A stretch of DNA of 64,000 bases from Hyphomicrobiales bacterium (GTDB lineage: Bacteria > Pseudomonadota > Alphaproteobacteria > Rhizobiales > Beijerinckiaceae). The notes beneath the pieces are model-generated. The model was not told the origin of the DNA. It saw only the letters and a program-made list of their open reading frames with translations, and made no database searches. This document shows, one piece after another, positions 46,921 to 56,503 of this stretch (positions are counted from its first letter, which is position 1; each line of letters opens with the position of its first letter). The stretch covers positions 1 to 64,000 of the forward strand of contig CANGOE010000002.1 in the NCBI GenBank assembly GCA_947455455.1. The letters are read 5' to 3'. The translations under genes and the position numbers were made by a program.

Positions 46921-48447
46921 ATGCTCAGAAAATCGGTTTTCAGCCTTATCGTCGGGGCCACCTTGTTGGGCGCAAGCCTGTCGGGCGCGCAGGCCCAGAA
47001 ATCCAGCGACACCCTGCGCATCGCCATGCGCGATGCCCTGACCAATGTCGATCCCTATTACAACAATCTCAGAACCGGCGTGGTGATGTCGCATCAGGCT
47101 TGGGACATGCTGGTCTATCGTGATCCCGACAGCTTCGCGATCAAGCCGTTGCTGGCGACCTCGTGGACATTGGTGGATGACAAGACCATCGATTTCCAAC
47201 TGCGCTCCGGTGTGACCTTCCATGACGGCAGTCCGCTGACGGCCGAGGATGTGGTCTATACCATCAATCTGGTGTCATCGGCCGACAGCAAGGTCTCGGT
47301 GCCGACCAACACCAACTGGATCGAAAAGGCCGAAAAGACCGGCGATCTCAGTGTGCGCGTCACTTTCAAAAAGCCCAATCCGGCCGCACTCGAATATTTC
47401 GCGCTGGTCGTGCCGATCTATCCGAAAGCCTATCGCGAAAAGGTCGGCGCGGATGGCTATGCCAAGGCTCCGATCGGGTCCGGTCCCTATCGCATCAGCA
47501 AGTGGGAAGCAGGCAAGGAAATCACGTTCGAGCGGTATGAAGGCTATTGGGCCGCAAGCCCCAAAGGCAAGCCGGCCATCAAGACCCTCTATGTGCGCTT
47601 TGTGCCCGATGCCACAACCGAAATGACCGAATTGCTGGCCCAGCGCGTCGACTGGATCTGGAACGTCAATCCCGACCAATTCGACAATCTCGCCAAAATG
47701 CCGACCCTTCAGGTCACCCGCAAGGAATCAATGCGGATCGGCTATCTCTCGATGGATGCGGCGGGCCGTTATGGTGCGGGCAATCCTTTGACCAACCAGA
47801 AAGTGCGTCAGGCCATTGCCCATGCCATCGACCGCAAAACCATTGCCGAAAAGCTGGTGACGGGCGGATCACGTGTGCCTTTGGCCCCGTGCTACCCCGG
47901 ACAATTCGGCTGTGACAGCACCGCGGCCACCACCTATGACTATGACCCCGCAAAGGCCAAGGCCCTGTTGGCCGAAGCAGGCTTTCCGAACGGGTTCGAG
48001 ACCGAACTGGTCAGCTATGTCCTGCCGCAATGGACGGCCTCTGTGCAAGGCTATCTGCAGGCTGTCGGCATCAATGCACGGGTGAGCCAGTTGCAGATCC
48101 AGGCCGCTGTGGCCCGGTCATGGGAAGGCAAGAACCCGCTTTATATGGCAAGCTGGGGCTCCTATTCGATCAATGACGTGTCGGCCATCATGCCCAACTT
48201 CTTCTCGTTCGGCGGTGACGACTATGCGCGCGACCCTGAAATGAAGCGGATGCTGGAAGAGGCGGGATCAAGCATCGACCCCGAATTCCGCAAGAAGTCC
48301 TATGCGGCCGCCATCAAACGCGCCACCGAGCAAGCCTATTGGTTGCCTCTGCACACCTATGTGACCACTTACGGCTACAGCAAGACCCTCAACTTCACCC
48401 CCTATCCGGATGAACTGCCACGGTTCTATCTGTCCAAGTGGAATTGA
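46921..48447 (+). CDS. Dipeptide-type ABC transporter substrate-binding protein (family 5)
   Basis: Signal peptide; LRIAMRDALTNVDPYYNN; WTLVDDKTIDFQLRSGVTFHDGSPLTAEDVVYTI. Confidence 0.92.
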   Translation: MLRKSVFSLIVGATLLGASLSGAQAQKSSDTLRIAMRDALTNVDPYYNNLRTGVVMSHQAWDMLVYRDPDSFAIKPLLATSWTLVDDKTIDFQLRSGVTFHDGSPLTAEDVVYTINLVSSADSKVSVPTNTNWIEKAEKTGDLSVRVTFKKPNPAALEYFALVVPIYPKAYREKVGADGYAKAPIGSGPYRISKWEAGKEITFERYEGYWAASPKGKPAIKTLYVRFVPDATTEMTELLAQRVDWIWNVNPDQFDNLAKMPTLQVTRKESMRIGYLSMDAAGRYGAGNPLTNQKVRQAIAHAIDRKTIAEKLVTGGSRVPLAPCYPGQFGCDSTAATTYDYDPAKAKALLAEAGFPNGFETELVSYVLPQWTASVQGYLQAVGINARVSQLQIQAAVARSWEGKNPLYMASWGSYSINDVSAIMPNFFSFGGDDYARDPEMKRMLEEAGSSIDPEFRKKSYAAAIKRATEQAYWLPLHTYVTTYGYSKTLNFTPYPDELPRFYLSKWN

Positions 48448-48462
48448 TGGTCTGAGCAACAA

Positions 48463-48494
48463 AACGGGCGCAAGCATCCTTGCTTGCGCCCGTT
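48463..48494. terminator. Bidirectional terminator between convergent genes
   Basis: AACGGGCGCAAGCA-TCCT-TGCTTGCGCCCGTT, perfect 14-bp stem; minus strand continues TTTTGTT. Confidence 0.85.
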
Positions 48495-48515
48495 GTCATG
48501 TCAGTCGTGTTTATT

Positions 48516-49523
48516 TCAGGCCTGCCATGCCTTGATCTGGTCCACCAGAGCCTGCGTGGAAATGCCGTAACGGTCATGCAGGGTCGGCAAGGCACCAGCG
48601 GCGAGAAACTCGTCCGGCAGGCCGATATGGCGGAATTGTGCGGCCACACCGTTCAACATCATATGGCGGGCGACCGCTTCGCCCAAGCCGCCGACAATGG
48701 TGTGGTTTTCCGCCACCACCACCATGCGTCCGGTTTGTCGGGCCTCTCTCAGGATCGTTTCGGTATCAAGCGGCTTGATGGTCGGGACATGCAACACCGC
48801 GACATCGATTTTGTCGCTTTCAAGATGTTTGGCCGCTTCCAAGGCGCGCATGGTCATCAGACCCGTCGAGATGAACAGCACGTCGCGGCCCCCGCGAATG
48901 ACCTTGGCCTTGCCCAGTTCGAAGGTGTAATTATACTCGTCAAGCACCAGCGGCACCTGCCCGCGCAACAGGCGCATATAGACCGGTCCCTGATGGGCGG
49001 CCATGGCGGGAACCACCTGCGTGATCTCGCAAGCATCGCACGGATCGATCACCGTCATATTCGGCATGGCCCGCATCAAGGCCAGATCTTCGGCGGCCTG
49101 ATGGCTTGGTCCATAGCCGGAGGTGAGACCGGGCAAGGCGCAGACGATTTTCACATTGCGGTCTTCCTCCGCAATGGTCTGATGGATGAAATCATAGGCC
49201 CGCCGTGTCGCAAACACCGCATAGGTGGTTGCAAACGGCACAAACCCTTCGGCGGCCAAACCGGAGGCCGCACCGAACAACAGCTGTTCGGCCATGCCCA
49301 TCTGGTAATAGCGGTCGGGATAGGCCTGCCCGAACAGATGCAAATCGGTATATTTGCCGAGATCGGCGGTCATGCCGATAATATCGGTCCGCGTCTTGGC
49401 CAGTTCGACCAGAGCGGTTCCGAACGGCGCGGCTTGGGTGCGCTGTCCTTCGGAGGCAATCGAGGCGATCATCGCCGAGGTGGTCAGGCGCGGTTTTGAA
49501 GTGCTTGGCACCGGCTTTGTCAT
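48516..49523 (-). CDS. Transketolase C-terminal (Pyr plus C) subunit
   Basis: TADLGKYTDLHLFGQAYPDRYYQMGMAEQLLFGAASGLAAEGFVPFATTYAVFATRRAYDFI. Confidence 0.92.
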   Translation of the reverse strand: MTKPVPSTSKPRLTTSAMIASIASEGQRTQAAPFGTALVELAKTRTDIIGMTADLGKYTDLHLFGQAYPDRYYQMGMAEQLLFGAASGLAAEGFVPFATTYAVFATRRAYDFIHQTIAEEDRNVKIVCALPGLTSGYGPSHQAAEDLALMRAMPNMTVIDPCDACEITQVVPAMAAHQGPVYMRLLRGQVPLVLDEYNYTFELGKAKVIRGGRDVLFISTGLMTMRALEAAKHLESDKIDVAVLHVPTIKPLDTETILREARQTGRMVVVAENHTIVGGLGEAVARHMMLNGVAAQFRHIGLPDEFLAAGALPTLHDRYGISTQALVDQIKAWQA

Positions 49524-50362
49524 GATTGGCGTCCTTCTTCCAGTGCGGCCAGAGCCAACTGCCATTCGTGCGGATCGACACGGATAAAGTGGTTTTTCTC
49601 CCGCGCTTCGAGGAACGGCACCCCTTTGCCCATCAGCGTATCGGCAATGATGATGCGCGGCTTGGCTTCCGCATTGTCCTTGGCTGTATCGAAAGCCCCG
49701 ACCACCGCATCGAGATCATTGCCGTCGATGCGCTGGGTAAACCAGCCGAAGGCTTCCATTTTCTGCACCAATGGCTCGAAGGCCATCACTTGCGTGGACG
49801 GACCATCAGCCTGCTGGTTGTTGACATCGACAATGGCAATCAGATTGTCGAGCTTGTAATGGGCCGCCGACATCAGCGCCTCCCAGACTGCCCCTTCATC
49901 CAATTCGCCATCGGAGAACAGGATATAGACACGGGCATTGGACTTTTTGCGTTTGAGGCCCAAAGCCATGCCCACCGCAATCGACATGCCGACACCGAGC
50001 GAACCGCCCGACATTTCCATGCCCGGCGTATAGGAGGCCATGCCGGACATCGGCAAGCGGCTCTCGTCACTGCCATAGCTGTCCAGCTCCTCGGCGGGAA
50101 TGATGCCCGCCTCGATCAATGCGGCATAAAGCGCGATGGCATAATGGCCGTTCGAAAGCAGGAAACGGTCCCGCCCTTCCCATTCGGGATCTTCGGGCCG
50201 ATAGGTCATGGCGTGGAAATAGGCGACAGCCAGCACATCGGCAATATCCAGCGCTTGCGCGATATAGCCTTGGCCCTGCACTTCCCCCATCAATACCGCA
50301 TTGCGGCGCACGCGATAGGCCCGTTCGGCCAGATCACGATTGTGCCCTTTCAGATTGCCCAC
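49520..50362 (-). CDS. Transketolase N-terminal (TPP-binding) subunit
   Basis: GQGYIAQALDIADVLAVAYF; LFSDGELDEGAVWEALMSAAHYKLDNLIAIVDVNNQQADG; GTG start after AGGAGAG SD. Confidence 0.9.
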   Translation of the reverse strand: MGNLKGHNRDLAERAYRVRRNAVLMGEVQGQGYIAQALDIADVLAVAYFHAMTYRPEDPEWEGRDRFLLSNGHYAIALYAALIEAGIIPAEELDSYGSDESRLPMSGMASYTPGMEMSGGSLGVGMSIAVGMALGLKRKKSNARVYILFSDGELDEGAVWEALMSAAHYKLDNLIAIVDVNNQQADGPSTQVMAFEPLVQKMEAFGWFTQRIDGNDLDAVVGAFDTAKDNAEAKPRIIIADTLMGKGVPFLEAREKNHFIRVDPHEWQLALAALEEGRQS

Positions 50363-50411
50363 ATCTCTCTCCTGCTCAACAACGCCCTGTCGGGGCATGA
50401 AACCGAACCCA

Positions 50412-51161
50412 TCAATGGATGAGCATGCCGCCATTCACATCGATCACCGTACCGGTCAAATAGGACGACAGGTCGGAAGCCAGAAACAGATAGGCCCCCG
50501 CCACATCGCGCGCCTCGCCCAGACGGTTGAGCGGGATGCCCTTGATAATATCGGCACGCATCTCGTCGGTCAGCTTGTCGCCGGTAATATCGGTCTGGAT
50601 CAGGCCGGGGGTGATGCAATTGACGCGGATATTGTCGCTCCCCAATTCGCGCGCCATCGCCTTGGCCAAGCCCAGCACACCGGCTTTGGCGGCCGAATAA
50701 TGCGGACCACCGAAAATACCGCCACCGCGTTGGGCCGAGACCGATGACATGCAGGCAATCGACCCCTGTTTGCGCGACCGCATATGCGGAATGAAGGCCT
50801 GCGAGAGATAGAGCACCCCCGACAGGTTCACATCCAGAATCCGGTGCCAATCGGCTTCGGTAATATCCATGGTTTTCACAGGCTGGGTGATGCCGGCATT
50901 GTTGATCAGAATATCGATCTGCCCGAATGCCTTGATGGCCTGGTCGGCCGCCTGACGGCAGGCTTCGGCATTGGTGACATCGCAGGCCAGCCCGATATGG
51001 TCCGCTCCCAGTTCAGCGGCCGCCTGCTGTGCGGCCACACCGTCAAGATCCAGTATTGCAATACGGGCTCCGTGTTCGGCAAACAGGCGCGCCGTGGCCA
51101 ACCCGATACCGCGACGGCTGGCCGCCCCCGAAATGACAGCCGTTTTCCCTTTGAGCAACAT
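50412..51161 (-). CDS. Short-chain dehydrogenase/reductase
   Basis: LLKGKTAVISGAASRRGIGLATARLFAEHGARIAILD; NNAGI; YSAAKAGVLGLAKAMAREL. Confidence 0.92.
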   Translation of the reverse strand: MLLKGKTAVISGAASRRGIGLATARLFAEHGARIAILDLDGVAAQQAAAELGADHIGLACDVTNAEACRQAADQAIKAFGQIDILINNAGITQPVKTMDITEADWHRILDVNLSGVLYLSQAFIPHMRSRKQGSIACMSSVSAQRGGGIFGGPHYSAAKAGVLGLAKAMARELGSDNIRVNCITPGLIQTDITGDKLTDEMRADIIKGIPLNRLGEARDVAGAYLFLASDLSSYLTGTVIDVNGGMLIH

Positions 51162-51317
51162 TTCCTCACCTCTGAATGATTGTTCTTTCTTGATCCGATC
51201 ATCCCTTAAACCGGCAGGCAAGGCAAACGCAAACCGATTGAATATCCTGCGGCCCTATGCTGTGATCAGGCTGTTCAGGACAATCCATGTTGAAAAATCA
51301 TTTGAGGGGGAACGGTC

Positions 51318-52382
51318 ATGCCAAGATGGCAACAATTGCTGATGCTCGCCATGGTGTTGTGTATCGCCGGTATCGGGGCACAGGCCGCCGATGGGCCGGT
51401 CGCCAAAGACGGGGTCTTTCTCGCCCGCGCCTTCAAGATCCATAGCGGCGAGGTGATGGACGAGGTCAAGCTCGCCTATAAAACCATCGGCGACCCTAAA
51501 AATCCGGCTGTGCTGATTCTGCACGGCACGGCCGGATCAGCACAGAACATGCTCGGCGAGGGGTTCGGCGGGCAGTTGTTCGGCAAAGGGCAGGCTCTGG
51601 ACTCTGAGCGTTATTTCATCATCCTGCCGGATGCGCTGGGGGCAGGCAAATCATCGAAACCTTCGGACGGGCTGAAAGCCAAATTCCCCGCCTATAATTA
51701 TGACGATATGGTCGATGCCCAATACCGGCTGGTCACCGAAGGCTTGGGGATCAAGCATTTGCGCCTTGTGCTCGGCAATTCGATGGGCGGCATGCATACA
51801 TGGGTTTGGGGGGTGCGCTATCCCGATATGATGGATGCCCTGGTGCCGCTGGCCTCGCAACCGACAGCCATGGCCAGCCGCAACTGGATGATGCGCCGGT
51901 TGATGATCGAAACCATCAAGGCCGATCCCGACTATCAAGGCGGCCATTACACCACCCAGCCCAAACTGGCCCGCCTAGCCAATGTCTTTTATGCCACCGG
52001 CACCAATGGCGGCGATTTGGGTTGGCAGGGGCAGGCCCCTACCCGTGCGAAAGCCGATGCGCTGGTTGACAAAGCCCTTGCCGCCCCTGCGCCAGCCGAT
52101 GCCAACGACTTTATCTACCAGTGGCAGTCCTCGGCCGATTACGATGTGTCACCGCAATTGGGCCGAATCAAAGCCCGCTTGCTGGCCATCAATTCCGCCG
52201 ATGACGAACGCAATCCTGTCGCCAGTGGCTTGATGGTCAACAGCATCAAACAGATCAAGCGGGCCAGACTCTATCTCATTCCGGCCAGCACTGACACGCG
52301 CGGACACGGCACGACCGGCTCTCAGGCCCAATTATGGGCCCCGGAACTGAAAAAATTCATGGCCGGCCTGCCGAAACCCTGA
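51318..52382 (+). CDS. Secreted alpha/beta hydrolase, homoserine O-acetyltransferase (MetX)-like
   Basis: Signal peptide; ILHGTAGSAQN; LVLGNSMGGMHTWVWGVRYPDMMDALVPLAS. Confidence 0.82.
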   Translation: MPRWQQLLMLAMVLCIAGIGAQAADGPVAKDGVFLARAFKIHSGEVMDEVKLAYKTIGDPKNPAVLILHGTAGSAQNMLGEGFGGQLFGKGQALDSERYFIILPDALGAGKSSKPSDGLKAKFPAYNYDDMVDAQYRLVTEGLGIKHLRLVLGNSMGGMHTWVWGVRYPDMMDALVPLASQPTAMASRNWMMRRLMIETIKADPDYQGGHYTTQPKLARLANVFYATGTNGGDLGWQGQAPTRAKADALVDKALAAPAPADANDFIYQWQSSADYDVSPQLGRIKARLLAINSADDERNPVASGLMVNSIKQIKRARLYLIPASTDTRGHGTTGSQAQLWAPELKKFMAGLPKP

Positions 52383-52387
52383 GCGGA

Positions 52388-53713
52388 TCAGGTCATTTTG
52401 GCCAGATCGGCTTTCATGGTTTGGGCGGGATGACCCGCCCATTCCAGCCACATGGCGGCGGTCCACGAGAAGTCGCGCCCCCCCAGACCATCGCCATTGC
52501 GCGGATCAAAGGCTTCCCTGAAGCCGTGGGTCATGATGCTGGTGGCCGAGGTCTGGCGCAGGCTTTCGGCGGCCTCCGCGAAACCGTAATGGGCCAGCCC
52601 GTCGGCAATCATCCGGTTGACGACAATCCAGACCGGTCCCCGCCAATAGCGCCGTGCATCGTAACTGGCATGATGGGGGTCGGAACTGGGGACCATGAAG
52701 GGGGTGTCGGCCTGCCATGCGGCCATCAAGGCCATCAGGCTATCGGCCTCCTGCCGGCTCGCCACTTTGGCATAAAGCGGCAGGAACGAGGCCGAGGTTG
52801 CGCAAGGGGCGAGTTCACCCGTCACAAGGTCAAGCGAACGATAGGTGCCGTCGGCGGCTTTCAAGCGGGCAAAGGCTTTGGTGGAGCGCGCAATCCAGTC
52901 CTGCAACTGCTGGGCTTCGGCCTTGCGGCCCAATATCCCGGCCAGCTCCAGCAGATCATGGTCAGCCCGCAGTAAAATGCACTGGATGCCGAGATCGCAA
53001 ACCCGCATCGACAGGTGGCGGGCCACCGACAGCCCGTCCCAGTTCAACGCTTTGGCCTCTTCGACCAGCGTCATCACACGGTTGTAGAACAGATCGGTCG
53101 GCCGCTCGGACGGATCGACAATCTTGTTGTCCTTGCGCAAGCCCGACACATCGACAGTGGGAATGATGGCCGATAGCGGACCATCCCAATCGGGTGAATT
53201 GTCACGGCCGGTCTCCCATGGATGCACCACCGTCACCAGACCGCTGGCCTCGGGATCGCGGATCGTATGCCACCAGTGGTGCGAGGCAAAGATCTTGTCG
53301 AAGACAGCACCGAGCCGGACCAAAGCGGCCTGCCGGTCCGGCTCAAGCTCAAAAATCATCCGCGCCGCGGTGGCGGCCACAGGCGGCTGGGTAATGCCTG
53401 TGGTGGGGGGCTGGTGATGGGTGCCCCAAGCCGATGGACCGGGATAGTAATGATCGGCAGGCGCATGGAACACAATGCTCGGCACCATGCCATCGGGCCA
53501 TTGTCCGACAAACAGGGTCTCAAGCTCCTGCCATGCGCGCGCGCAATCGAAGGTCGCAAAGCCCATCGCGACAAAGGCCGAATCCCAGTTCCACTGGAAC
53601 GGATAGACCGAATGATTGGGCACGGTATACCCACCACGGTCATTGCGCCGCAAAATATCGTAAGCAAGATCGGTGCAGGCTTGCGGGGTCATCGGCTGTG
53701 TGTGCGCACTCAT
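52388..53713 (-). CDS. Six-hairpin (GH63/trehalase-like) glucosidase family protein
   Basis: PFQWNWDSAFVAMGF; WPDGMVPSIVFH; YWRGPVWIVVNRMIADGL; NGDGLGGRDFSWTAAMWLEW. Confidence 0.8.
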   Translation of the reverse strand: MSAHTQPMTPQACTDLAYDILRRNDRGGYTVPNHSVYPFQWNWDSAFVAMGFATFDCARAWQELETLFVGQWPDGMVPSIVFHAPADHYYPGPSAWGTHHQPPTTGITQPPVAATAARMIFELEPDRQAALVRLGAVFDKIFASHHWWHTIRDPEASGLVTVVHPWETGRDNSPDWDGPLSAIIPTVDVSGLRKDNKIVDPSERPTDLFYNRVMTLVEEAKALNWDGLSVARHLSMRVCDLGIQCILLRADHDLLELAGILGRKAEAQQLQDWIARSTKAFARLKAADGTYRSLDLVTGELAPCATSASFLPLYAKVASRQEADSLMALMAAWQADTPFMVPSSDPHHASYDARRYWRGPVWIVVNRMIADGLAHYGFAEAAESLRQTSATSIMTHGFREAFDPRNGDGLGGRDFSWTAAMWLEWAGHPAQTMKADLAKMT

Positions 53714-53715
53714 TT

Positions 53716-54753
53716 TTACAACGCTTTCCCTGTCTGTGTATCCATCACCACCACGCGGGCCGCATCCAGTTGCAAGCCGAGTGTCATGCCCCGTTCAATC
53801 TCGGCCTGCGGTGCGGCCACAACCCTGACACGCTCGCCCTTGACCATGCCTGTCAGCAACAGATGCGAGCCCATCGGCTCGATCACCCTGACCTCGAAGC
53901 CAAGCCCCTGATCGGCCTTAACCAATGCCACATCCTCGCCGCGAAAACCCAGCAAGACCGGCCCTTCATGGGCCAAGGGCATGGAGAAACCCGCGCAAGC
54001 CAACCTGCCGGCGGACGCTGTCATAGACAGGAAATTCATCGGCGGCGAGCCGACAAAACCGCCGACAAAGGTGCTCGACGGTTTGGAATAGATGCGGGTC
54101 GGCGTATCGATCTGTTCGATCACGCCTTTGTACATCACCGCGATCCGGTCGGCCAAACCCATGGCTTCGGTCTGGTCATGGGTGACATAAAGCGTGGTCG
54201 TGCCCGCCTCTTTCAGCACGCTTTTCAATTCGGCCCGCATTTCGAGCCGCAACAAGGCATCGAGATTGGACAAAGGCTCGTCCATCAGCAGGACGGCCGG
54301 TTCCACCGCCAGAGCCCGCGCCACGGCGACACGCTGGCGCTGGCCGCCCGACAATTTGGCCGGATAGCGATCGAGATAAGGCCCGATCTGCAACAAATCC
54401 GCGGCCCGTTTGACCTGCCGCTGGATGGTCGCCTCGTCACGCTTTTGCATCCGCAGGCCGAAAGCGACATTTTCAAACACCGTCAGATGCGGAAACACCG
54501 CATAATTCTGGAACACCATTGCCAGACCGCGCTTGGCGGGCGGCAGATCCGAGACATCCTGATCGCCGATCAGCACCCGCCCCGAACTGCGCGTTTCAAG
54601 TCCGGCGATGATCCGCAACAAAGTGGTCTTGCCGCACCCCGAAGGACCGAGCAAAGCAACAAATTCCCCGTCCGTCACGGTCAGATCGAGATGTTCGAGT
54701 GCCATTGCGGCCCCGAAGCGCTTGCTGACACCTTCAATCGTAATGGCTGCCAT
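53716..54753 (-). CDS. Sugar ABC transporter ATP-binding protein (MalK/UgpC-like)
   Basis: GPSGCGKTTLLRIIAGL; LSGGQRQRVAVARAL; LLMDEPLSNLDALLRLEMRAEL; C-terminal TOBE region. Confidence 0.94.
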   Translation of the reverse strand: MAAITIEGVSKRFGAAMALEHLDLTVTDGEFVALLGPSGCGKTTLLRIIAGLETRSSGRVLIGDQDVSDLPPAKRGLAMVFQNYAVFPHLTVFENVAFGLRMQKRDEATIQRQVKRAADLLQIGPYLDRYPAKLSGGQRQRVAVARALAVEPAVLLMDEPLSNLDALLRLEMRAELKSVLKEAGTTTLYVTHDQTEAMGLADRIAVMYKGVIEQIDTPTRIYSKPSSTFVGGFVGSPPMNFLSMTASAGRLACAGFSMPLAHEGPVLLGFRGEDVALVKADQGLGFEVRVIEPMGSHLLLTGMVKGERVRVVAAPQAEIERGMTLGLQLDAARVVVMDTQTGKAL

Positions 54754-54768
54754 GGCTCTGCGCCTCCC

Positions 54769-55590
54769 TCAGCGGCTGGTCACGCCCCAGAGGGCGAACA
54801 AATAGCGGCGCACCGCAAAGATAAACACCACCGACGGCACGATCAGGATGAACCCGCCTGCAAAACGGTAATGCAGGGGAGATTCGGACAGGACTGTCAG
54901 CAGATAGGCCGTCAATGTCCGTTGCTGGACCGTCAGAACCGAGGCGGCAAACACCTCGTTCCAGGAAATCACGAAGGCAAAAATCGCCGCCGCCGCCATG
55001 CCCGGCAGAGCCAGGGGCAACACGACTTTGACAAAGGCCTGCCAGCGGGTACACCCGAACACCCAAGCCGCCTCCTCCAATTCGCGCGGAATACCGGCAA
55101 ACAGGCTGGCGGTGATCATGGCCGCAAACGGCAAAGCCAAGGCGGTATGCACCAAAGACACGCCGAAAGCGGTATCATAGAGGCCGACACGGATGAACAG
55201 CACCGTCAAAGGCAGGGCCAATATCGCCAGCGGAAAAGCACGGGTCAGCAGGATCATCAGGCGGAACAGCGTCGCGCCCTTGAATGAAAAGCGCGCCAGC
55301 GCATAGCCGGCGGGTGCGCCCAATAACAGGGCCATCACCATGGTCAGGCTGGCCGCCAGCACCGAATTGAGAGCGGCATTCCAGACCCCGTCGATTTTCA
55401 GAAACACCGCCAGTTGATCGAGGGACAGGCTGGCAGGCCACAGGGTTTTGGGCCATTGATAGACAGCCGGACGGCCCCCGAATGCCCCCAGTCCGATCAA
55501 CCCGATCGGCAGAAGCACCCAGACGCACAGCACCGCCACGCCCGAACCATAAATCCAGCCTTTCACGGAACCGATTGACGGTTTTGTCAT
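54769..55590 (-). CDS. Sugar ABC transporter permease (MalG-like)
   Basis: EEAAWVFGCTRWQAFVKVVLPLALPGMAAA EAA loop. Confidence 0.92.
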   Translation of the reverse strand: MTKPSIGSVKGWIYGSGVAVLCVWVLLPIGLIGLGAFGGRPAVYQWPKTLWPASLSLDQLAVFLKIDGVWNAALNSVLAASLTMVMALLLGAPAGYALARFSFKGATLFRLMILLTRAFPLAILALPLTVLFIRVGLYDTAFGVSLVHTALALPFAAMITASLFAGIPRELEEAAWVFGCTRWQAFVKVVLPLALPGMAAAAIFAFVISWNEVFAASVLTVQQRTLTAYLLTVLSESPLHYRFAGGFILIVPSVVFIFAVRRYLFALWGVTSR

Positions 55591-56435
55591 GCCTGTGCCT
55601 CCGGCTTTTCGCGCAACAACCGCAGATAGACCGCCGTCGCCGCCAGCGAGATCACCATGATCAGCACCGCATAGGCCGCCGCCACACTGTAATTCTGGTT
55701 TTCGCGTTGCCAGACATAGGCCTCGCCGACCAGCACCGGAATATTGCGGCCGCCGATTGCATACACAGCGGCAAACACCTCAAAGGCCAGCACCGTGCGC
55801 AAAATCAAGGCCGATTGCAGGCTGGGCTTGAGCATCGGCAATGTGACACGGGTGAATTTTTGCCAACGCCCCGCACCGAAAATTTCGGCGGCCTCGCCGA
55901 ACTCCTTGGGGATCAATTGCAACCCGGCGACAATGATCACCAGAACCACCGCCGTCGACCGCCAGATTTCGGCCACCACCACCGCGATAAACAGCGTGAC
56001 AGGCGTTTCGGCATTCAACCAGGCGGTCGGGCTGTCGATCACCCCCATATGGAACAACAGCGTGTTGAGGTAACCGGTATTCTGCAGGATCGCCAACCAG
56101 ACCAGACCCGCCGCCAGATCGGAGACCCCCAAAGGGATGGTCCAGATCCACAACACCAATTCGCGGCCCTTCTGCATTTTCTGCAACATCAGCCCCATGC
56201 CGATGGCCAGCATCATTTGCAGGGGCACCACCGTCAGAACCAGCATGAAGGTGTTGCGGATCGAGACGTTGAAATTCAGATCATTCAGCATCCGCTGGTA
56301 ATTGCCCAAAAACCCCGCCGTACCGCCGTCAAACGACAGCACGATTGTCTGGACCAGCGGCACAGCAAAAAAGACCGCAAGAAACACACTTGCCGGAGCA
56401 ATCAGCATATAGGGCAACCAGCGTGAGGTCGGCAT
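55587..56435 (-). CDS. Sugar ABC transporter permease (MalF-like)
   Basis: GEAAEIFGAGRWQKFTRVTLPMLKPSLQSAL EAA loop; 4-nt overlap with next gene. Confidence 0.92.
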   Translation of the reverse strand: MPTSRWLPYMLIAPASVFLAVFFAVPLVQTIVLSFDGGTAGFLGNYQRMLNDLNFNVSIRNTFMLVLTVVPLQMMLAIGMGLMLQKMQKGRELVLWIWTIPLGVSDLAAGLVWLAILQNTGYLNTLLFHMGVIDSPTAWLNAETPVTLFIAVVVAEIWRSTAVVLVIIVAGLQLIPKEFGEAAEIFGAGRWQKFTRVTLPMLKPSLQSALILRTVLAFEVFAAVYAIGGRNIPVLVGEAYVWQRENQNYSVAAAYAVLIMVISLAATAVYLRLLREKPEAQA

Positions 56436-56503
56436 GGTGTGTTGATATCCTCAAGAGGGAAAGTGGCACGCGGACCATGCCCGCGTGCCGGTTTGTTCAA
56501 GCC

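Noticed and set aside
53434-55287. 617-aa plus-strand ORF
   Set aside because: Antisense to MalK-like ATPase and permease genes; Arg/His/Gln-rich low-complexity translation.
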